Shown one piece after another: positions 43,171-57,112 of a stretch of 64,000 nt of DNA; the stretch's first letter is position 1; each line of letters begins with the position of its first letter. Origin of the DNA: Macropodus opercularis (lineage: Eukaryota; Chordata; Actinopteri; Anabantiformes; Osphronemidae); assembly GCA_030770545.1 (NCBI GenBank), contig CM061107.1:5482001-5546000 (forward strand), read 5' to 3'. Below the pieces are notes generated by a model. It did not search any database. It saw nothing but the letters and a program-made list of their open reading frames with translations, and was not told the DNA's origin. A program made the position numbers and the translations under genes.

Positions 43171-46100
43171 ATGACGGAAATCAGCGACAAGGAGAATGAG
43201 CCCCAGAACAGAGACCTTCACCGACCACAGGCTGCCGTTCCCTGCCAGCCCGAATCCAAGGTAACGCCACACCTGTGCGCATAAAGGAGTGTTTTCATCA
43301 AGGGGAAGAGGGCTTTTCAAGCTGGAGTCATAAATAAAATGCATGCGAGGGATTGAACTAAACTGCATTTTAACTTTTGCTTATTTAACCACCTACTCTG
43401 AGTAATTAAGTCGCTGTCTGGGCTAAAATGCTAATTCTGTGGTGGCTGCAGGTCTTGCATAACAACTCTAAGCTGATTTCATTAATGTAACTACCCTGAC
43501 CTCAAAGGTAGAGGGCAAAGATTACCTGGGGCTGCGTGACTGGGTTTTCTGTCATGTGCTGTGAATGCAAAATTCAGGAAAACAATGCAGGTAACTGTCC
43601 TTGTGCATTTTTCACCCAATCAATCACGTCGGTTATAGAAAATAAAAGAGGCAGTGAGTAGGCAGCGTCACAGTAAACTGCACAGTTTGTAGTGTTGATA
43701 ATGTTTAGCAGAAACACGTGGATTCTAGGGGTGATTTGAACCGCGGCGGATTTGCTTCGCTCTCACTGGGACCATCACAACACACAGGATGGTAAACAGA
43801 GTGAAGGCATGACCGGATTAACCTGCCATGGCTGCTGGGGCTTTATTAACCCATCATTCCTCCCACTTACATGACCTGGCATCAGATTTCCTGCCAGAGT
43901 AATTTCTGAGCAGTTTCTGGCTTGGTTGAGGTGTAATTATTTCATATTTTAAAAAGGACTTTTTTGTTCATTTAACTTCACAAATGGAATTTAAAAAAAA
44001 ACTCCCTGGCATGGCTTAAGTATCCTACACCACATTTGTTTTTAATCTTTTTAAATGGGCTTCGTTGACGACCATAGTTTCAGCAGGACATCGCATTACA
44101 GCAGACGTCTGCTCCCCACTGACACAAACCTGGCAGGACCGGCTTCTTGTTGTTTCTGTTTGACTGCAGACAACACAATGGACGGTGGCTGTTGGGGTGC
44201 TGCCTGAATTTATGGCCCAATCAGCTAGCAGATGTTTGCTGTGTCTTGCTAGGGGCCGGGTCATAATTCACACAAATGGCTGCCCTGACAAAGCTGAACT
44301 AGGATGAAAACAATCCCCTAAGCTGCGTCAGCCGTGTCGCTCTGCATATGCCAAGCCTCCTTTGGCAGCCACGAGCAGCTCACATGCCGCAGAAGCAGGA
44401 TGAAGCAGAAAAGTGGAGGCAAAAATCTGTAAATCTGTGTTACAGTGTGCTCAGGGGTATAACTAGATCTCCTCCACATTATTCAGCTTATTCCTTAACT
44501 ACATCTACTTTCTGCTTTCCGTCTGAAGCCGCTTTCATTCCCCAGCTCCTTTTATCACCTCTCTCTGCAGTCCGTCTCATCTCTTCTTCATCTCTCCGTC
44601 TCTCCTCCATCCCTCGGCTCTCAGGGTATTTATTACAGAGCTAAGTGGGCCCAGCAGCTTTCTAGAGGGCTTCTAATAGAGACTGTGACAGAAAATGAAG
44701 TTATTCCACCTCCTCCACCTACGGGTAAGGTGATGGCTCCAAAAGCAGCATTATTTCTGTCTAATCACTTGAAGCATATGCCATTATGTGTCTTACAATT
44801 ACTGAGGCAGAGAGAAGTGGATGATGGGGAATAGTTTGAGTTTGGAAAGGCGAAGCAATGACGTTCATCACAGATATTGCTAAATGAAGCCGCACTCAGC
44901 TTAGGTTATGATTTGGATGCAGTTCTTTTTCAGTCTTATGTTGAGCTAAAGCTGTCACAGAGTCAGTTGCTGTATAAAGTCTCTTAAAAGGATGAGATGG
45001 TGCTTTGCCCCGTTCTGCAGTGTCGCACACGGACAATCGCTGTCTCAGCTAAGACAAAGATGTTTTTATTATATACTGTATGATGTCTTTCTGACTTTGC
45101 CCTTCACACTCACAGTCTTGAGTCTCTCAAACCTTCCCGTCAGTACACGTTCTCCTCTTTCAGAGCATGTATTACCTTTCTTTACTATTGACTCTCTCCT
45201 ATTTTAAACTGAAATTTAAAACCTTTTCCCCCCTGACCTCTTCCAGTCTTTCACTCTGTGCTGTACCTGCCTCTCGTTGCCTCCATCCTTTCTTTCTCTC
45301 AGTGCTGGTAAGAGATGAGAGGCTCAGTGAGATGTCTGCTTTGTAGAAACCAAAGGTGATTTAGGAATAGGATAGCCTGCCTGAGGACGAGGTAGACGGA
45401 CGTGTACAGGAACAGAAACGCAGGAAGATGAGATGAATAACAAAAAGGAGGGCACAAAACTAGAAAAGTTTTGAAAGTGGTGGAATTTATTCTCCTCTTA
45501 GTTACTTTTATATTCCTGCAAAGTCCTTTTCTTTTTGCCAAAGCACATCTCGTCCGCATCACTGTTAACAGGAGGAAACTTCACTCAATCAGACCAGGAT
45601 ATGTTTGCATTTTGTGTCAGAATGACTGACTTGCTGCCGACCTTTGAATCAAAATAAAGTCTGCACTGAAAGCAGATGAAGGGTTGAAGAGAGGCCAAGA
45701 ATAACTGAGATAGATGTTTACAATGACAGAAATCACACAAAGGGCATCGTCGCTGTCTTTTCTTTAAAGGATGCAAGCTGCTAACCAGAATCGGGCTCTT
45801 TATATTACTACTATTACGCTAATGTTTTCTCTGTTGACCAGTGTTGGTGATTTTAATGAATGACTAAGGCATTGAATTCTTGTCCTTGATTGAGTTCTCT
45901 GAATGCTGCTGATCCAGCAGAGTTTCACGTGCAGTGTCAGGGTACAAATAGTCTGCTGGGAATAACAGTGGACTTTGTTAAGCGCTGACCTTAGGTTGTA
46001 ACTTTAATGATGGTGAACCTCTGTAGTTATTTTGTGTCTAAAAGGCAAAGCTGTTGCTGTAGGAAACTGCCAGTTTATTCCAAGACTGAGAGCCACCAAT

Positions 46101-49100
46101 GCAGATATGGCCAATGCAGCATTAGAGCTTTCTGTTTGCACAAAAGGTCATTTTAGTTGGAGCACTTTCATCCAATAAGATCCAGCTGGAGCCATGCCTA
46201 ATGAGGCCACCCTTAATCCAAGCCTCCGGTCACAGCAATAAGAATGCCAAACCTGGTCGCCTTCAGGAATATTGAGATGTCCTAAGAAACCACCGGGGTG
46301 GACCAGTTATGTGAGCATGACGTGGCTGCAGGGTAAGTTACTCAACTCTGTCCCAGCTGCAGATGAGACTTCTGCAAACTAACAGGAAGCCAACATGACA
46401 GATATTTATTGGCGCCTTCAACAGGAAAAGATAATGGATTATGTTCATTTATTCAAAAATGATTCATCATGGTGGTAATAAGACTAATAAGCATGAAGGC
46501 GTTTATTTGTGTAACATGCAAAATAACATAAAATGCTATTTTAAGATTATGAGCAATGAACGTACAGCTCAGTATATATTAACCAATAGGCTGTGAAAGC
46601 TTGCATCATGTAGCATTTTGCTGTGTCCTGTGATACATAACACAAAAGGAAGATTTGGCTCTACTGATTTGGCTGATGTAATAAGTATATTATTATGATT
46701 TTAGTATTTGGTTTCTCTTGCATCTCCACCACGCTCACCTTCCTGTCCACGGAAAAAAGACATTGATAACGATCCCTGACTGGAGCCAAACTGAGGTCAA
46801 GTGACCTATCAAACTTCAACATGTTATCACGTGTTGAACCATTAGCTATAAATGAGTTTCTCAGCAGCAGTAGTGTAGAGAAACACGAATGTTGTCTCTG
46901 CATCACACAAACACTTGCAATCATTAATTTATCCAGGTATTAATTATAGAGACCGTTGATGGTGAAGAACGAGTCAGATCTGTCTCCTCGCTGTGCTGTT
47001 TGTCTGTCACAGTAATGATAAAAAAAGGCTGTGTTATGGTTGCAAAGATAAGAAAATGGCATATGTTTAAGCTTATATCTTGCTTTGTTATGTTTTTTTT
47101 CTGTTTCTCCTTTCTGTTTTACCTCACTAATTATTTTCCTCACTTTCTTACAGCCCTCAAACATTTGAATTCTTTGCTGCTTTGTTTTCGTCCTCAAGCC
47201 TTGTTTTTTTCTAGCATGCTACACTACTTACACTGTGAGCTAATTGCTGTCAGTAGTTCAGCGTGTGATGGGTCTACAGTTCTGTGATCCATAAATAGGC
47301 TTCTCCAAACCGTACAGAGACACACCAGCGCTACGAAGGAATGTAGACATTTGCATTCATTAGTATTCCCCCTTTGATTTTGGTTCCATTTTCAGAGGAG
47401 CTTGTTACAGGATGTATAAAACGTAGCGTCAGCAGCCAGCTGTGCCAGTGCAAATACACAAAGCCACTCCTGTATAATAAAGAATACAAGATAATGGTGT
47501 GTGTGCAACATGGTGCCCTGCAGCTTTCAATTATAAGAAACCCAGGCAGTTACTAATGTTTTGGATTTCGGTTTTAGTATATAGACAATGATAAGACACG
47601 TACCTATAAAACTCTCTAAAAGGCTGTTGGCTTTAATACACTGACCAAACCTTTGTGGTTTTAGTGCCGTGTTTGCCTGGATCTGTATTTACACACATGG
47701 AGAAATAAGGTGGAATGACCTTCCTAGACGGGCTCACTCATGTTTGCCTTGGTATGTGCTTGTTAATATACATTGAAGGCCTCTGGGGGCCCACATCACT
47801 GTAGTGATAAATGTCTCCTCTTTGCTGATCTACTGTTTCCTCCCTGGCAGGCGCTACCAGCCTTGCTGTGGTTTGATGGAAGCACTTGGCAATCTTTTAA
47901 AAAACTACTTTTTTTTACTTCGTTCCTGTTCCTAAATGCTCGTGCTAGCTACCCTACTTTACTCTACTGATCCATACCCTCCGCCATCATACATCCTCAT
48001 TTTTGTTGTCTCAGATTAATTTAAAACAGAGAAATAAATATGCAGGTAGGTGCTATAAGCATCAGTTAAGTCGTACGTCCAGAGTTGATAAGGTAAAAAA
48101 AGAAACCATTGCACCATTGTTGCACATCTGCATAAACAAAACACATTTTCTTTAATGATTCTCACGTTATGAGCTTTACACATGCAAATCAATTTTTGAT
48201 GAGTTGAGAAATGACGCACCATTAACAGTTTTTCACACCACTTTGCAGTCATGTGGGGATTAATGCGCTGTTTACAGAGTACTTTCACATTTTAAAAAGG
48301 AACACTAACGTTTAACACTGTTCCTGGTTATTGTGGCAGGTTTCTGCTGATGTTGGCTGCTAACAGACTTTCTGTCGGGAGAGGTAGCTCTGCCTCATCA
48401 CCATATGTTTCCGTTCCCAGGTGGACAGTGTAGCTGCTAATAACAAAAAGCGTATGTAAAAATGCTAAACCATGCCATCGTTGGGCACATTAGTATTTGT
48501 TAGAGGTCCCCTTCCTTTCATACCACCCCGGCTGTCCAGCTAAACCCTCCTTACGGGAGATTTGCTCCCAAGGACAGTGTAATGTCCAGCACTGAGGCTG
48601 AGCAATAAAACCTTGATTGCAGTCACAGTTGCAATCCATCACACAGATGCTGGATGGGGTTGAGGTCAGGGCCCTGAACAGGCAACAGACTGGAAGAACC
48701 AGTTTACATCCTATTCATATAACCTTCATTAATTGCTTTCATTTGTGCAGGTTTCTTTGTCTCTTCAATCCTTGTAAACGCTCTGACAGGTATGTTTAAC
48801 CTCAGTCGTGTTACATAGTTTGTTCCTAAAGAACTTGATTCTTTTTCACTCGGTGCTGGAGCAATGACAGCCCTTCACTACGCAGAAGCTTAACAAAGCC
48901 AGACAACGCGCAAATCTAATAGAAAGGAACATCCATTTCAGAATGGGCCACCAGCACCTCCAAAAAAAAAAAGGCCATTAAGGAAAACATGGACTCAGCT
49001 CCTTGTAGGAAACATTTACGAGAGCCACTTACTAACGGGTCAACAGAGAGGAGGATTTTCATCACTCAGACTAATTGGCATCTTTGAATCTGTAGCTTAG

Positions 49101-52100
49101 AGAAAAAAAAGGAGAACTTGGTCAGGGGTATTGATTGAATTTTCTCGGAAGGAGTTCAGATGAGCAGTGCTGCGCCTTATGATGCAAACGTGTGAGTTTT
49201 TAAGCAAAAATGTTAACGGCACAAACAAAACAAAATCTTTAGGGTTGTATCACATCCTCGTTGTCCAGGCTGTAGTTATTATTTAGTTATGTTAGGTCCT
49301 GTCATTCCTGAGTTCATATGACTGCTTGTCGTTATCAGTTCCCCTGTGCTGTGAAAGCACGAGGGACACAGAGTCAAACCGAGGCCAAGATAAACACTAT
49401 TTGCTGTGCATCACTAACTGCATCAAACGCAAAGGTGCAGGTCGCTCAATAAAACTAATTAAATGTGAATTTTAAGGGGTATTGACTTGAATGGATTCAC
49501 AAGGGATGACAGTCTAAAAATGTAAGATCAAAAGTCAGCCTGTCAGGACAAGGATGGTCAGAGGGCAGCGGTAGACTGTACTTTAAAACACTGTGTATCC
49601 CATCACGCCTGACACTTTAAAGTTGAAAATGTCTGTGATGATAAATTAATGTAACAGCCTGAAGAATCTTCCGGTGGCTTCACTTCTCACAGTGCAGCAT
49701 CATTATTACTGTATACAGGGTCGGGAGCCGGTTGTGATTTCATCTAAACGTCATCTTGTTTTTCTTCTCAGCTGCAGCGGCTGAAGCGCTCCCTGTCCTT
49801 CAAATCAGTCATGCGCAGCAAAAGTGTGGACAACTTTTTCCAGCGCAGTAACGGTGAAACCCGGCCTCCATCATCCATTATAACAACTGCGCCGCATTTG
49901 CCGTCTCCTCCTCCCTTCGCCGAATCCCCCCTGGCTTACGAGCGCTCGCCATCGCTGTCTCCCTCCATCAGTCCCAACCTTTCATTGTCATCACACTCAC
50001 CTTCTATCAGTCCTTCACTGTCCATCACCTTTAAAGCTCAGCCAAAGTCTCAGGGCCAGCCAGCGCAGCCGCTCAAGACCCACTGTTTCCAGGAGCATGT
50101 CTTCCGTAGACCCACCATCTGCCAGCAATGCAAACACATGATCCAAGGTGCGTAGCCATAGAACAATACTGCCAGTAGTGTTTACTTACTAATGTTGTTG
50201 ACTGTTTTCCCCAGTCCTGTCTTGCTTTCACATGCCTCTAAGTTTTATAATTGCTACCAAAAGTGTGACCATGTGTGTTAAATGAGCTGTTTTATCTGTG
50301 CAGGGAACTCAAAGCAGGGGCTGCGCTGTAAAGCCTGTAAGCTGCCGGCCCATCTCTGGTGCTCGTCAGAGCTCTCCCAGCAGCCTTGTAACGGCAAGGT
50401 AAGAAACCTAGACATACAGTGTGATTACATGTCACCACCAAATGAATTTCACAGGAGGAACAAACACTGATAAAGTTTCAGGGCTCAGCATTTTTTCACT
50501 CAGCCTTTTTGTCCTTCCTTTACTGCATGTGTTTCTCTTCTCACATAACGCCCTCCTCTCTCGTCTGGGTGCTACATTTCCTCCCTACCCTCTCAACTCT
50601 GTTGGAAAATCAATATCTCCCTGTACCAGCTGGTCTGCCTATAATTCAGTGTGAAATTCAGTGTGTCTGAGGCGCACACAATCCGCTGAGGATATGACAT
50701 GGGAGGCTGTAGCCCAGCTTTCAGCAGTGTCCTTTCAATCACTGCACACTCATCAAATTGGGCATTTTACATGAGCTCATGTTGGTTTCTCACCTTAGTT
50801 TAATACATTTTCCCTTTGACTTTAAAAAAATCAAGGGCTCTGGGACCATAACAGCCTTTGTGATTCAACGTGAATGAAATTTAAAGATGTGTCTGAGCAC
50901 CACACAAAACAATAGTTTGGTACTTTGTGTACGTGTGTGGTTTTCCTCACAGTCAAATCTCGTTTTCTGAGCATCTCAGCTGAACAAAGTATGACATTTT
51001 ATCTCGTTTGCTCTTCTAAGAGAGACGAGTCATACTACACTGTTACTGTTAGTGATATGATGTATTTGACTACTGGATGTAAAGGGAGTCATCAATACCT
51101 TGCTTGTAATTTCAGTATTAGGCAGAAATGCTGACAAAACCTTATTGTGGTGGTGAAATTTGTGCTCTGTGAAAGAAGATAAAAATAGATTCTGGGCAAG
51201 TTCTTGTCTGTCAGTCCTCAAAGCAGCTATGTCACTCCCCCAGCGCCTCAAAGCAGCATTTCACTTTTGGATGACTCCTGTAGTTCTCTGAAGGTCTACA
51301 CTCACAACACATGTCAAATTGCAACAGTCCTTCAGATTTATTAAATATATTATTTTACTGTTAACGATAAAAACACTTAATCGTCACCGAAGTGAACTAT
51401 TCCCTCAAATCACTGACAGCCAGTGGGTGAATTATTTATCGTGATCCGAGGTATGATGCATCATGACACGGTGTATGCGGTGGTATATGTGAAGGCTGAA
51501 TCATTGAATGTGCCACAGGACGACATAAAACAACTCCAACATTTGACACTTCTGACATGTTAGTCCCAGAATGCACCACAAACTTCAAAACAGATGACAA
51601 GAGATCAAATAAAGCTGAGAAAATATAATTAGAATCTGTTTCTATTTGCAGACACAAAATAGATTCAGCCCAGCTCCTCTGTCAAAAAAAAAGGCTTTGA
51701 ACTGTTACATTAGACTGATGACTCATGTACTGTAGCTAAACATATCTCCTTGGCTAAATAAAGGAACACAATCAAACATGAAAGCTTGTACAGTACAAGC
51801 GCTGCACTGGTTGTGATGCCTCATTACACAGAGCATGTGGATAAATTTGCGTGAAAGCAAATGAGGGAAAAAAAAAAAAAAGAAGTTTAGTCTTCATTAA
51901 GCAAACAGCAGCGTTCATCAGTAATTCAGTGCTTAAGCTAATGGTGAATGAATTATTGCAGCAATATATCACATCAGCTACATTTGTTGAGTTGAGAAAC
52001 ATAAACACCAGTACTGTTCGTACTGGTATCGCTGTCAGAGAAGCACCCAAGGCCAGTTACCGGTTAAATCCTGCTGCTGTGTTTGCAGTAGTTCATGGAG

Positions 52101-54908
52101 GCATCCACGCTGCCAGCTGTGTTTCATATTACAAAGGGTTTTGGTCAGAATGTCTGTGCTTTTGAACCATTATTAAATTATTTAATACAGAGGACCCTGG
52201 CCGCCGTAGCGTTTCCTTCCCTTTGCTCTTTCCACCTCACGTAATATTTGTCTCCTGCCTTTGTTGTCTCCGGTCAGACGGGAGCTTTCAAGAGAAATTT
52301 CAGCTCTCCTTTACTAACCATCGATCCGCTGGGTGTGGTCAGAGAGGCTCCTGCTGCTCAGGGTGAGTGATGGGAACGCAGGCTGATTTATCACAGCAAC
52401 TGAAAACCCGTTGTGACTAATCGCCATGTCTGTGGCCTGCAGTCCTCCGGGCCTGACAGGTCACGGTAGAGTGTCAGCAGCAAGATCACACAAACAAAGT
52501 AGTCACTGACTCGTCTCCAACGGGCTAAACGTAACCAAACAAAATGCAGACTCTGATGTAGTTGATTGACAGTTTCTGACGCTGCTGTACGTTGCCTTGT
52601 TTCACTCTGCCTGTTGCGTAGAGGCGGACAACAGCTCTGTCGACCCCATCTACGAGGCGCTTCGCTATGGGACGTCACTGGCTCAGATGAGTCGCTCCAG
52701 CTTTGGCAGCATCTCAGAGTCGCCCTGTCACGAGGTATGAAAGCACAAATACAGACGTGACGCGCTCAGACAGGCCCAGTCCGCGACTCGAAGAAGATTG
52801 TTGACGTTGTTGGCTGCAACGTGTTCTTAATTACAGGCAGAGAAACCACAAGACAAACTAGAAAACCAGCCGATAACAGAAGAGGAAAACATCCCAGGAA
52901 GTAAGTCGCAACTTGATGAATCGTAAATAGTAAACTTACCTAGATCATTGCAGACACTGTTGTGTTGTGTACATGTGTCCTGTAGTTTCTGCTCTCTCGC
53001 CTCGTCCCAGGGGATGGGGTCATTTCTGTTTATGCTGCTGCCGCCTCACAGTCGATGACCTTGGCTTGTGTGTTCTCTCTATTAGCTTCAAAGTGACTGG
53101 ACCTCTCTCGCTGTGTCCCTCCCCTCGTTTCCTTTTCTACCCTCTTTCTGTTTTATACGTGACCTTTCCGGTTCTGTCAAACACATCATCTTCTCCACTC
53201 GCTCTCTCTGCGTCTTTGTGTTCATATCTCTCTAGTGCTTACCCCTCCTGAAAGCGAGAAGGCTGATTCAGAAGACCGAGTCAGCCTGAAGGTGTGTAGT
53301 CAGCACGTCTTTCTTCCTTCACTGTGTATTTCTTGGTGAAGCTGCACTCTGTCAGCCTACTTCAAAATATCCAGCCTTTTCCTTCACTTTCAGACTTCCA
53401 CAAGATGAACATGCAGTATCAATCTGTGTACTTCTCTCGTTGTCAGACTCCAAAACGAGTAGAGGTTCACTCCATCCACACCTATGTGGCGCTCTACAAG
53501 TTCCTGCCTCAGGAGAAGGACGACCTGGAGCTACAGTCAGTCTAAGTCCTTTGTATCCCGTGTGTGTATGAGCGTAACAGTCACGGACCATCTGCCCACT
53601 CAGCGGGATGGTCGTAGGGGTTTGAGGGCTTAGAGCAGCAGGAGGGAGAAGGACAAAAAAGGCTTTATGTGTTGGTAGGAGCAGGACACCCACCAGTAAT
53701 GTGCAGGACGACAGCACATGATGTGACCATCTATGAGTTAACGACGAGTGCTGTATTTCACCTAATACAACTCATTTACTGCGTGAGACCTTCACTCACT
53801 GTCTGTTTTTCTTCCAGGCCTGGTGACAGGGTCCAGGTCACGGATGACTCCAACGAGGACTGGTGGAAGGTGGGTTATTCAGGGTCACTCTGTAACGCAT
53901 CATCTGTTTGGTTGGTTGGTTGGTTGAGCCACTACTTCGCGTTGTCCTACAGTCGTTTTTTAAAGTGCTGATGAGACAATGACGTGAAAGATGACAAAAT
54001 GCAGTATTTTAGTTAGAAACGATAGTTATCATGACGCCAGCTGTTCTGTTTTAGTGATGCTCACAATGATCTTGAAGTAACCAGGAGAAAAACTGCATTA
54101 CAGTGTCATCCACACACACACAATTCAAATGACAGCTGCTCAGACTGAAGGACAGCGGCTGCGGGTGTGAGCAGAGCTAGTTAGCATGAAAAAGGATGAA
54201 CGAAAGAAGACGGGTTGCAGTCAGAGCTTATTGAGGCAGCTGCCAAAGGACAAGCAGGTCTTCACGTAAACAAAACAACAGGATATACTGAATAATGAAT
54301 CTAAAAGTTAAACGCTCATTTAAAATCTACCAAACTGAACATGTGGGATTTGATGTTGTTCTGGCCTTCAGCGAAGCCCTCAGCTAAAACATCTCTGCTT
54401 TAGCTTTCTGTGTTGTTGAGGAAAACAAAATAAAATGTTAAACTTTTAGGCAAGAAACCTTGTGACTGAAGGTGAATTGTGCATTTAATTTAACATGCAA
54501 AATGTTTGTTGTTGATTGTTATTAGTGACGGTAACACACACAGCATCTAATTGCATGTGCTCAGCCGCGGACTGCGTGAGGCTTGATGTTTGTGTAATGA
54601 GCAAGCAGATGATTGAGATGCAGAAGCTTGTTTTTGTCAACAAAAAGGCAAATTGAGGTTTACTTTGAGGTCACCAGACAAAATTTCATTTCTGATGTGT
54701 TTGTTTATTGTTAATTCTACAGATTTATAACAGTCAGTGTGTGTGTGTCTGTGTTTACCAGGGGAAAAGCAGAGCCAAGGTGGGATTTTTTCCAGCCAAC
54801 TTTGTGCAGCGGGTTCGCCCTGGTGAGCGGGTGTGGAAGGTCACCACTGGTTTCCACGGCAACCGAGACAAAGGCCAGATGACTGTGAAAGAAGCCCAGG
54901 TGAACATC

Positions 54909-54945
<37 letters not shown>

Positions 54946-55269
54946 ACACACATACACACACACACACACACATACTCGATAAATATTACAATGTATGCAA
55001 ATCCATGCACGACACTGCTGAATTACAGAGGACAGTTTGCTGAGGCTTCCAATGCAGCTCACTTTTAGCCTCAGTCCACTAACTCGCACGTCACCTCACC
55101 TGCCCTCCCCCCGCACCATTTTGCCCTCTCCCTTCCCTCCCCGCCTTCTCCGCCGACTCCCGATCTGCAGATCTGCGTGGGGAAGAATGAGGAGATTGAC
55201 GGTTTCCTCCGGCTGAGCAGCGGGAAGAAGAGAGGTTTGGTGCCTGTGAAGGATCTTTTGGAAATATGA
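43171..55269 (+). CDS. stac2: SH3 and cysteine-rich domain-containing protein 2
   Basis: Adaptor that binds L-type voltage-gated calcium channels at the plasma membrane and slows their inactivation. Eleven coding exons were joined: 43171-43260, 49772-50147, 50304-50398, 52278-52362, 52622-52734, 52837-52900, 53236-53291, 53447-53535, 53818-53869, 54762-54899 and 55171-55269. All are GT/AG and in frame: 1257 nt, 418 aa (human 411). The start MTEISDKENEP aligns with human MTEMSEKENEP. A C1 zinc finger (residues 134-184) shows the His/Cys ligands from HCFQEHVF to CNGK. Then come a linker with DPIYEALRYGTSLAQMSRSSF, a first SH3 domain (about 305-360: ALYKFLPQEKDDLEL, DSNEDWWK, VGFFPANFVQRV) and a degenerate second SH3 domain ending GKKRGLVPVKDLLEI. 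Stac2 is chosen over stac/stac3 by the linker and by its neighbour rpl19. Intron 1 is 6.5 kb. Confidence 0.94.
43261..49771 (+). other. stac2 intron 1
   Basis: A 6.5 kb intron with donor CCAAG|GTAACG and acceptor TTCTTCTCAG. I found no nested gene; open frames within it lack protein character. A large first intron in a neural gene is a usual place for enhancers, but I can point to no specific one. Confidence 0.75.
49772..50398 (+). CDS. stac2: stac2 exons 2-3 encoding the C1 zinc finger
   Basis: Exon 2 (49772-50147) encodes a Ser/Pro-rich segment after LQRLKRSLSFKSVMRSKS, then the first half of the C1 finger (HCFQEHVF, CQQC). After a 156-bp intron, exon 3 (50304-50398) completes it (CKACKLPAHLWC, PCNGK). 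The exon junction is phase 1. Confidence 0.92.
54762..55269 (+). CDS. stac2: stac2 last two exons, SH3 C-terminal region
   Basis: Exon 10 (54762-54899) completes the first SH3 domain with VGFFPANFVQRV. Exon 11 (55171-55269) encodes the final 32 residues, ICVGKNEEIDGFLRLSSGKK and so on, and the stop. The intron between them carries a CT/CA microsatellite close to the donor. Confidence 0.93.
54911..54974. repeat. Compound CT-CA microsatellite in stac2 intron 10
   Basis: A CT run of about 30 bp followed, after GTTACACACATA, by a CA run. It starts only a dozen bases after the exon 10 donor, so length changes could affect splicing. Confidence 0.9.
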
Positions 55270-57106
55270 TGGCGCGGTCCTGCTCCATGACCCTCAGCCT
55301 GATGGAGTTCACTAAGATGGAGGAATACTCAGGAGTGTTTACCCAACACCTCACTGACCGCAAACCATGCACCTCCACCCTTCTTAAAAGTGGCAGAGTA
55401 TAGCAGCTTCAGTGGACGTCGAACCACAACTTGCTTTCTACTGCAAACAACTTTACAAGGGGAAGGGAAAGGGACTTCGAGAAGTTCTTCAGAGCTACTT
55501 GTCTTGTAGCACAACTTTCCTCAGTGTGGTTTCCTACACACTCAACAGAAATGTAGCATCTTATTTAAAAAGGAAAAACGTGGGCAGGCAGTGTGGATAC
55601 CTCACTAGCCATCTCCACAGGCAAAGCATCCGCAACAAAGGGGAGAGGACAGTTCGTTATGATGTCAAGACTGTTTTCATTTCATCGAATGTGCAGAGAA
55701 AACACAAGATGAGATGTCGTAGGACGCTGTAGTTGTTTATAGTAGTTGCTTGTTGAACAGAATTGGTTTAGAAGATTAAACTAAAGGCAGAAACCACGAA
55801 GATCCGCTTCCATGTGCACGTGTCTGTTGATGTGCATATGTGTCACTCCTAGTCTGATTACAAATGATTCAGGTACCACATTATGTTTAAAAAAACAAGA
55901 AAAGCAAAGGACAAAGTCATGCGTTACATTCTGGTCAAATAGAAGTCATAACTCACACGCCCACACAGGCTCACTGGGGTTCCTGTAATTCAGGCTGCTC
56001 CCCGGTGATTAGATTGCAGTGGCGTTTTGCTCTTCGCAGCTCCAATGTGACAAATGCTTTGCGTGCACCTCGGGGAGCTTCTTTCTCAGTATGCCCTTCA
56101 ATCACAGCCTCTCTACACACAGATTCTACAGCCACTGGAATCTGCTTCATGTTTGTTTCCTGAATGTCGTTTATCCCTACGTAATGGCCTGTACTTGCTG
56201 TCGTGTTATGTGCGGTGGCGCGAGGATGGCGTGCTGTCTTGACTCTCTGATGCGCTTGCTTTTCATTCAGGGTAAAGCAAAACACAGAAATACTGTAATT
56301 ACATAATTATGGATAAAAGCCTAACTCATTGTTACTGTATTTGTCCAAAGGGGAGAAGCTGCTTAACAGGACTGTACAAAACACGTCAGCTGATGTAGGA
56401 TTTTTGATGAATGGCTCATATTTATTCCAGCGCACACGATTAAGTGACTCAAGGGGACTGTTACTGTTCTATAATCGAAGGTGATAAAGGCTAAATCACC
56501 TCAAACCTTTTGATTTATTGCTCTGTCATATATCCTTTAAGGCAGTGGAAACCGCCTTTGTTGCAGCAATAAGTATAAATAAGAATATGACAGTATATGT
56601 AAATAGTCTTAAAGATTGTATATAGTAGCACCCTGACCAAGAGGTTTGCAGCTATCCAACATTAAAGAAAGGGCATTAACTCCACAACTAGAGATTGCAG
56701 GAGATTATTATTTATATCCCACTTTTTAATGTATGCACCTCTTTGCTGAACCAACATCCAGCCCTGTCAGCACAATTCCCTTCGGATACTATGCACAACT
56801 GTTCTAGTCACTCACTTTATTTTGTACTCGGCTTATTTGAAGCGTAGCCACACCTCAGTGCATACTTGTGCATTTGCCGACATTTGAATTTATAATCCAG
56901 TTTCAAGAATATATTCAGCTTTGATGAAGTGTCCGTCTCAGATCAGCCTGAAGCCATTGTAATCCTAAACATTACCCTCGCTGACTAGAACCGATATTGG
57001 CTCAGGATCAGCATTTCCCAGGTGAATTTGCTTCGTCACCTAAATGCACACTACTACCAGGCTAGTTCTCTGCATGGCTGGCTGCCCTGTCATACTCACA
57101 TATCTC

Positions 57107-57112
57107 AATAAA
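57107..57112 (+). terminator. stac2: stac2 polyadenylation signal
   Basis: AATAAA followed by a GT-rich stretch (aaagtgtgttctgttttatttg). It would give a 3' UTR of about 1.85 kb. It is the first clear canonical signal I noticed after the stop. Confidence 0.5.
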
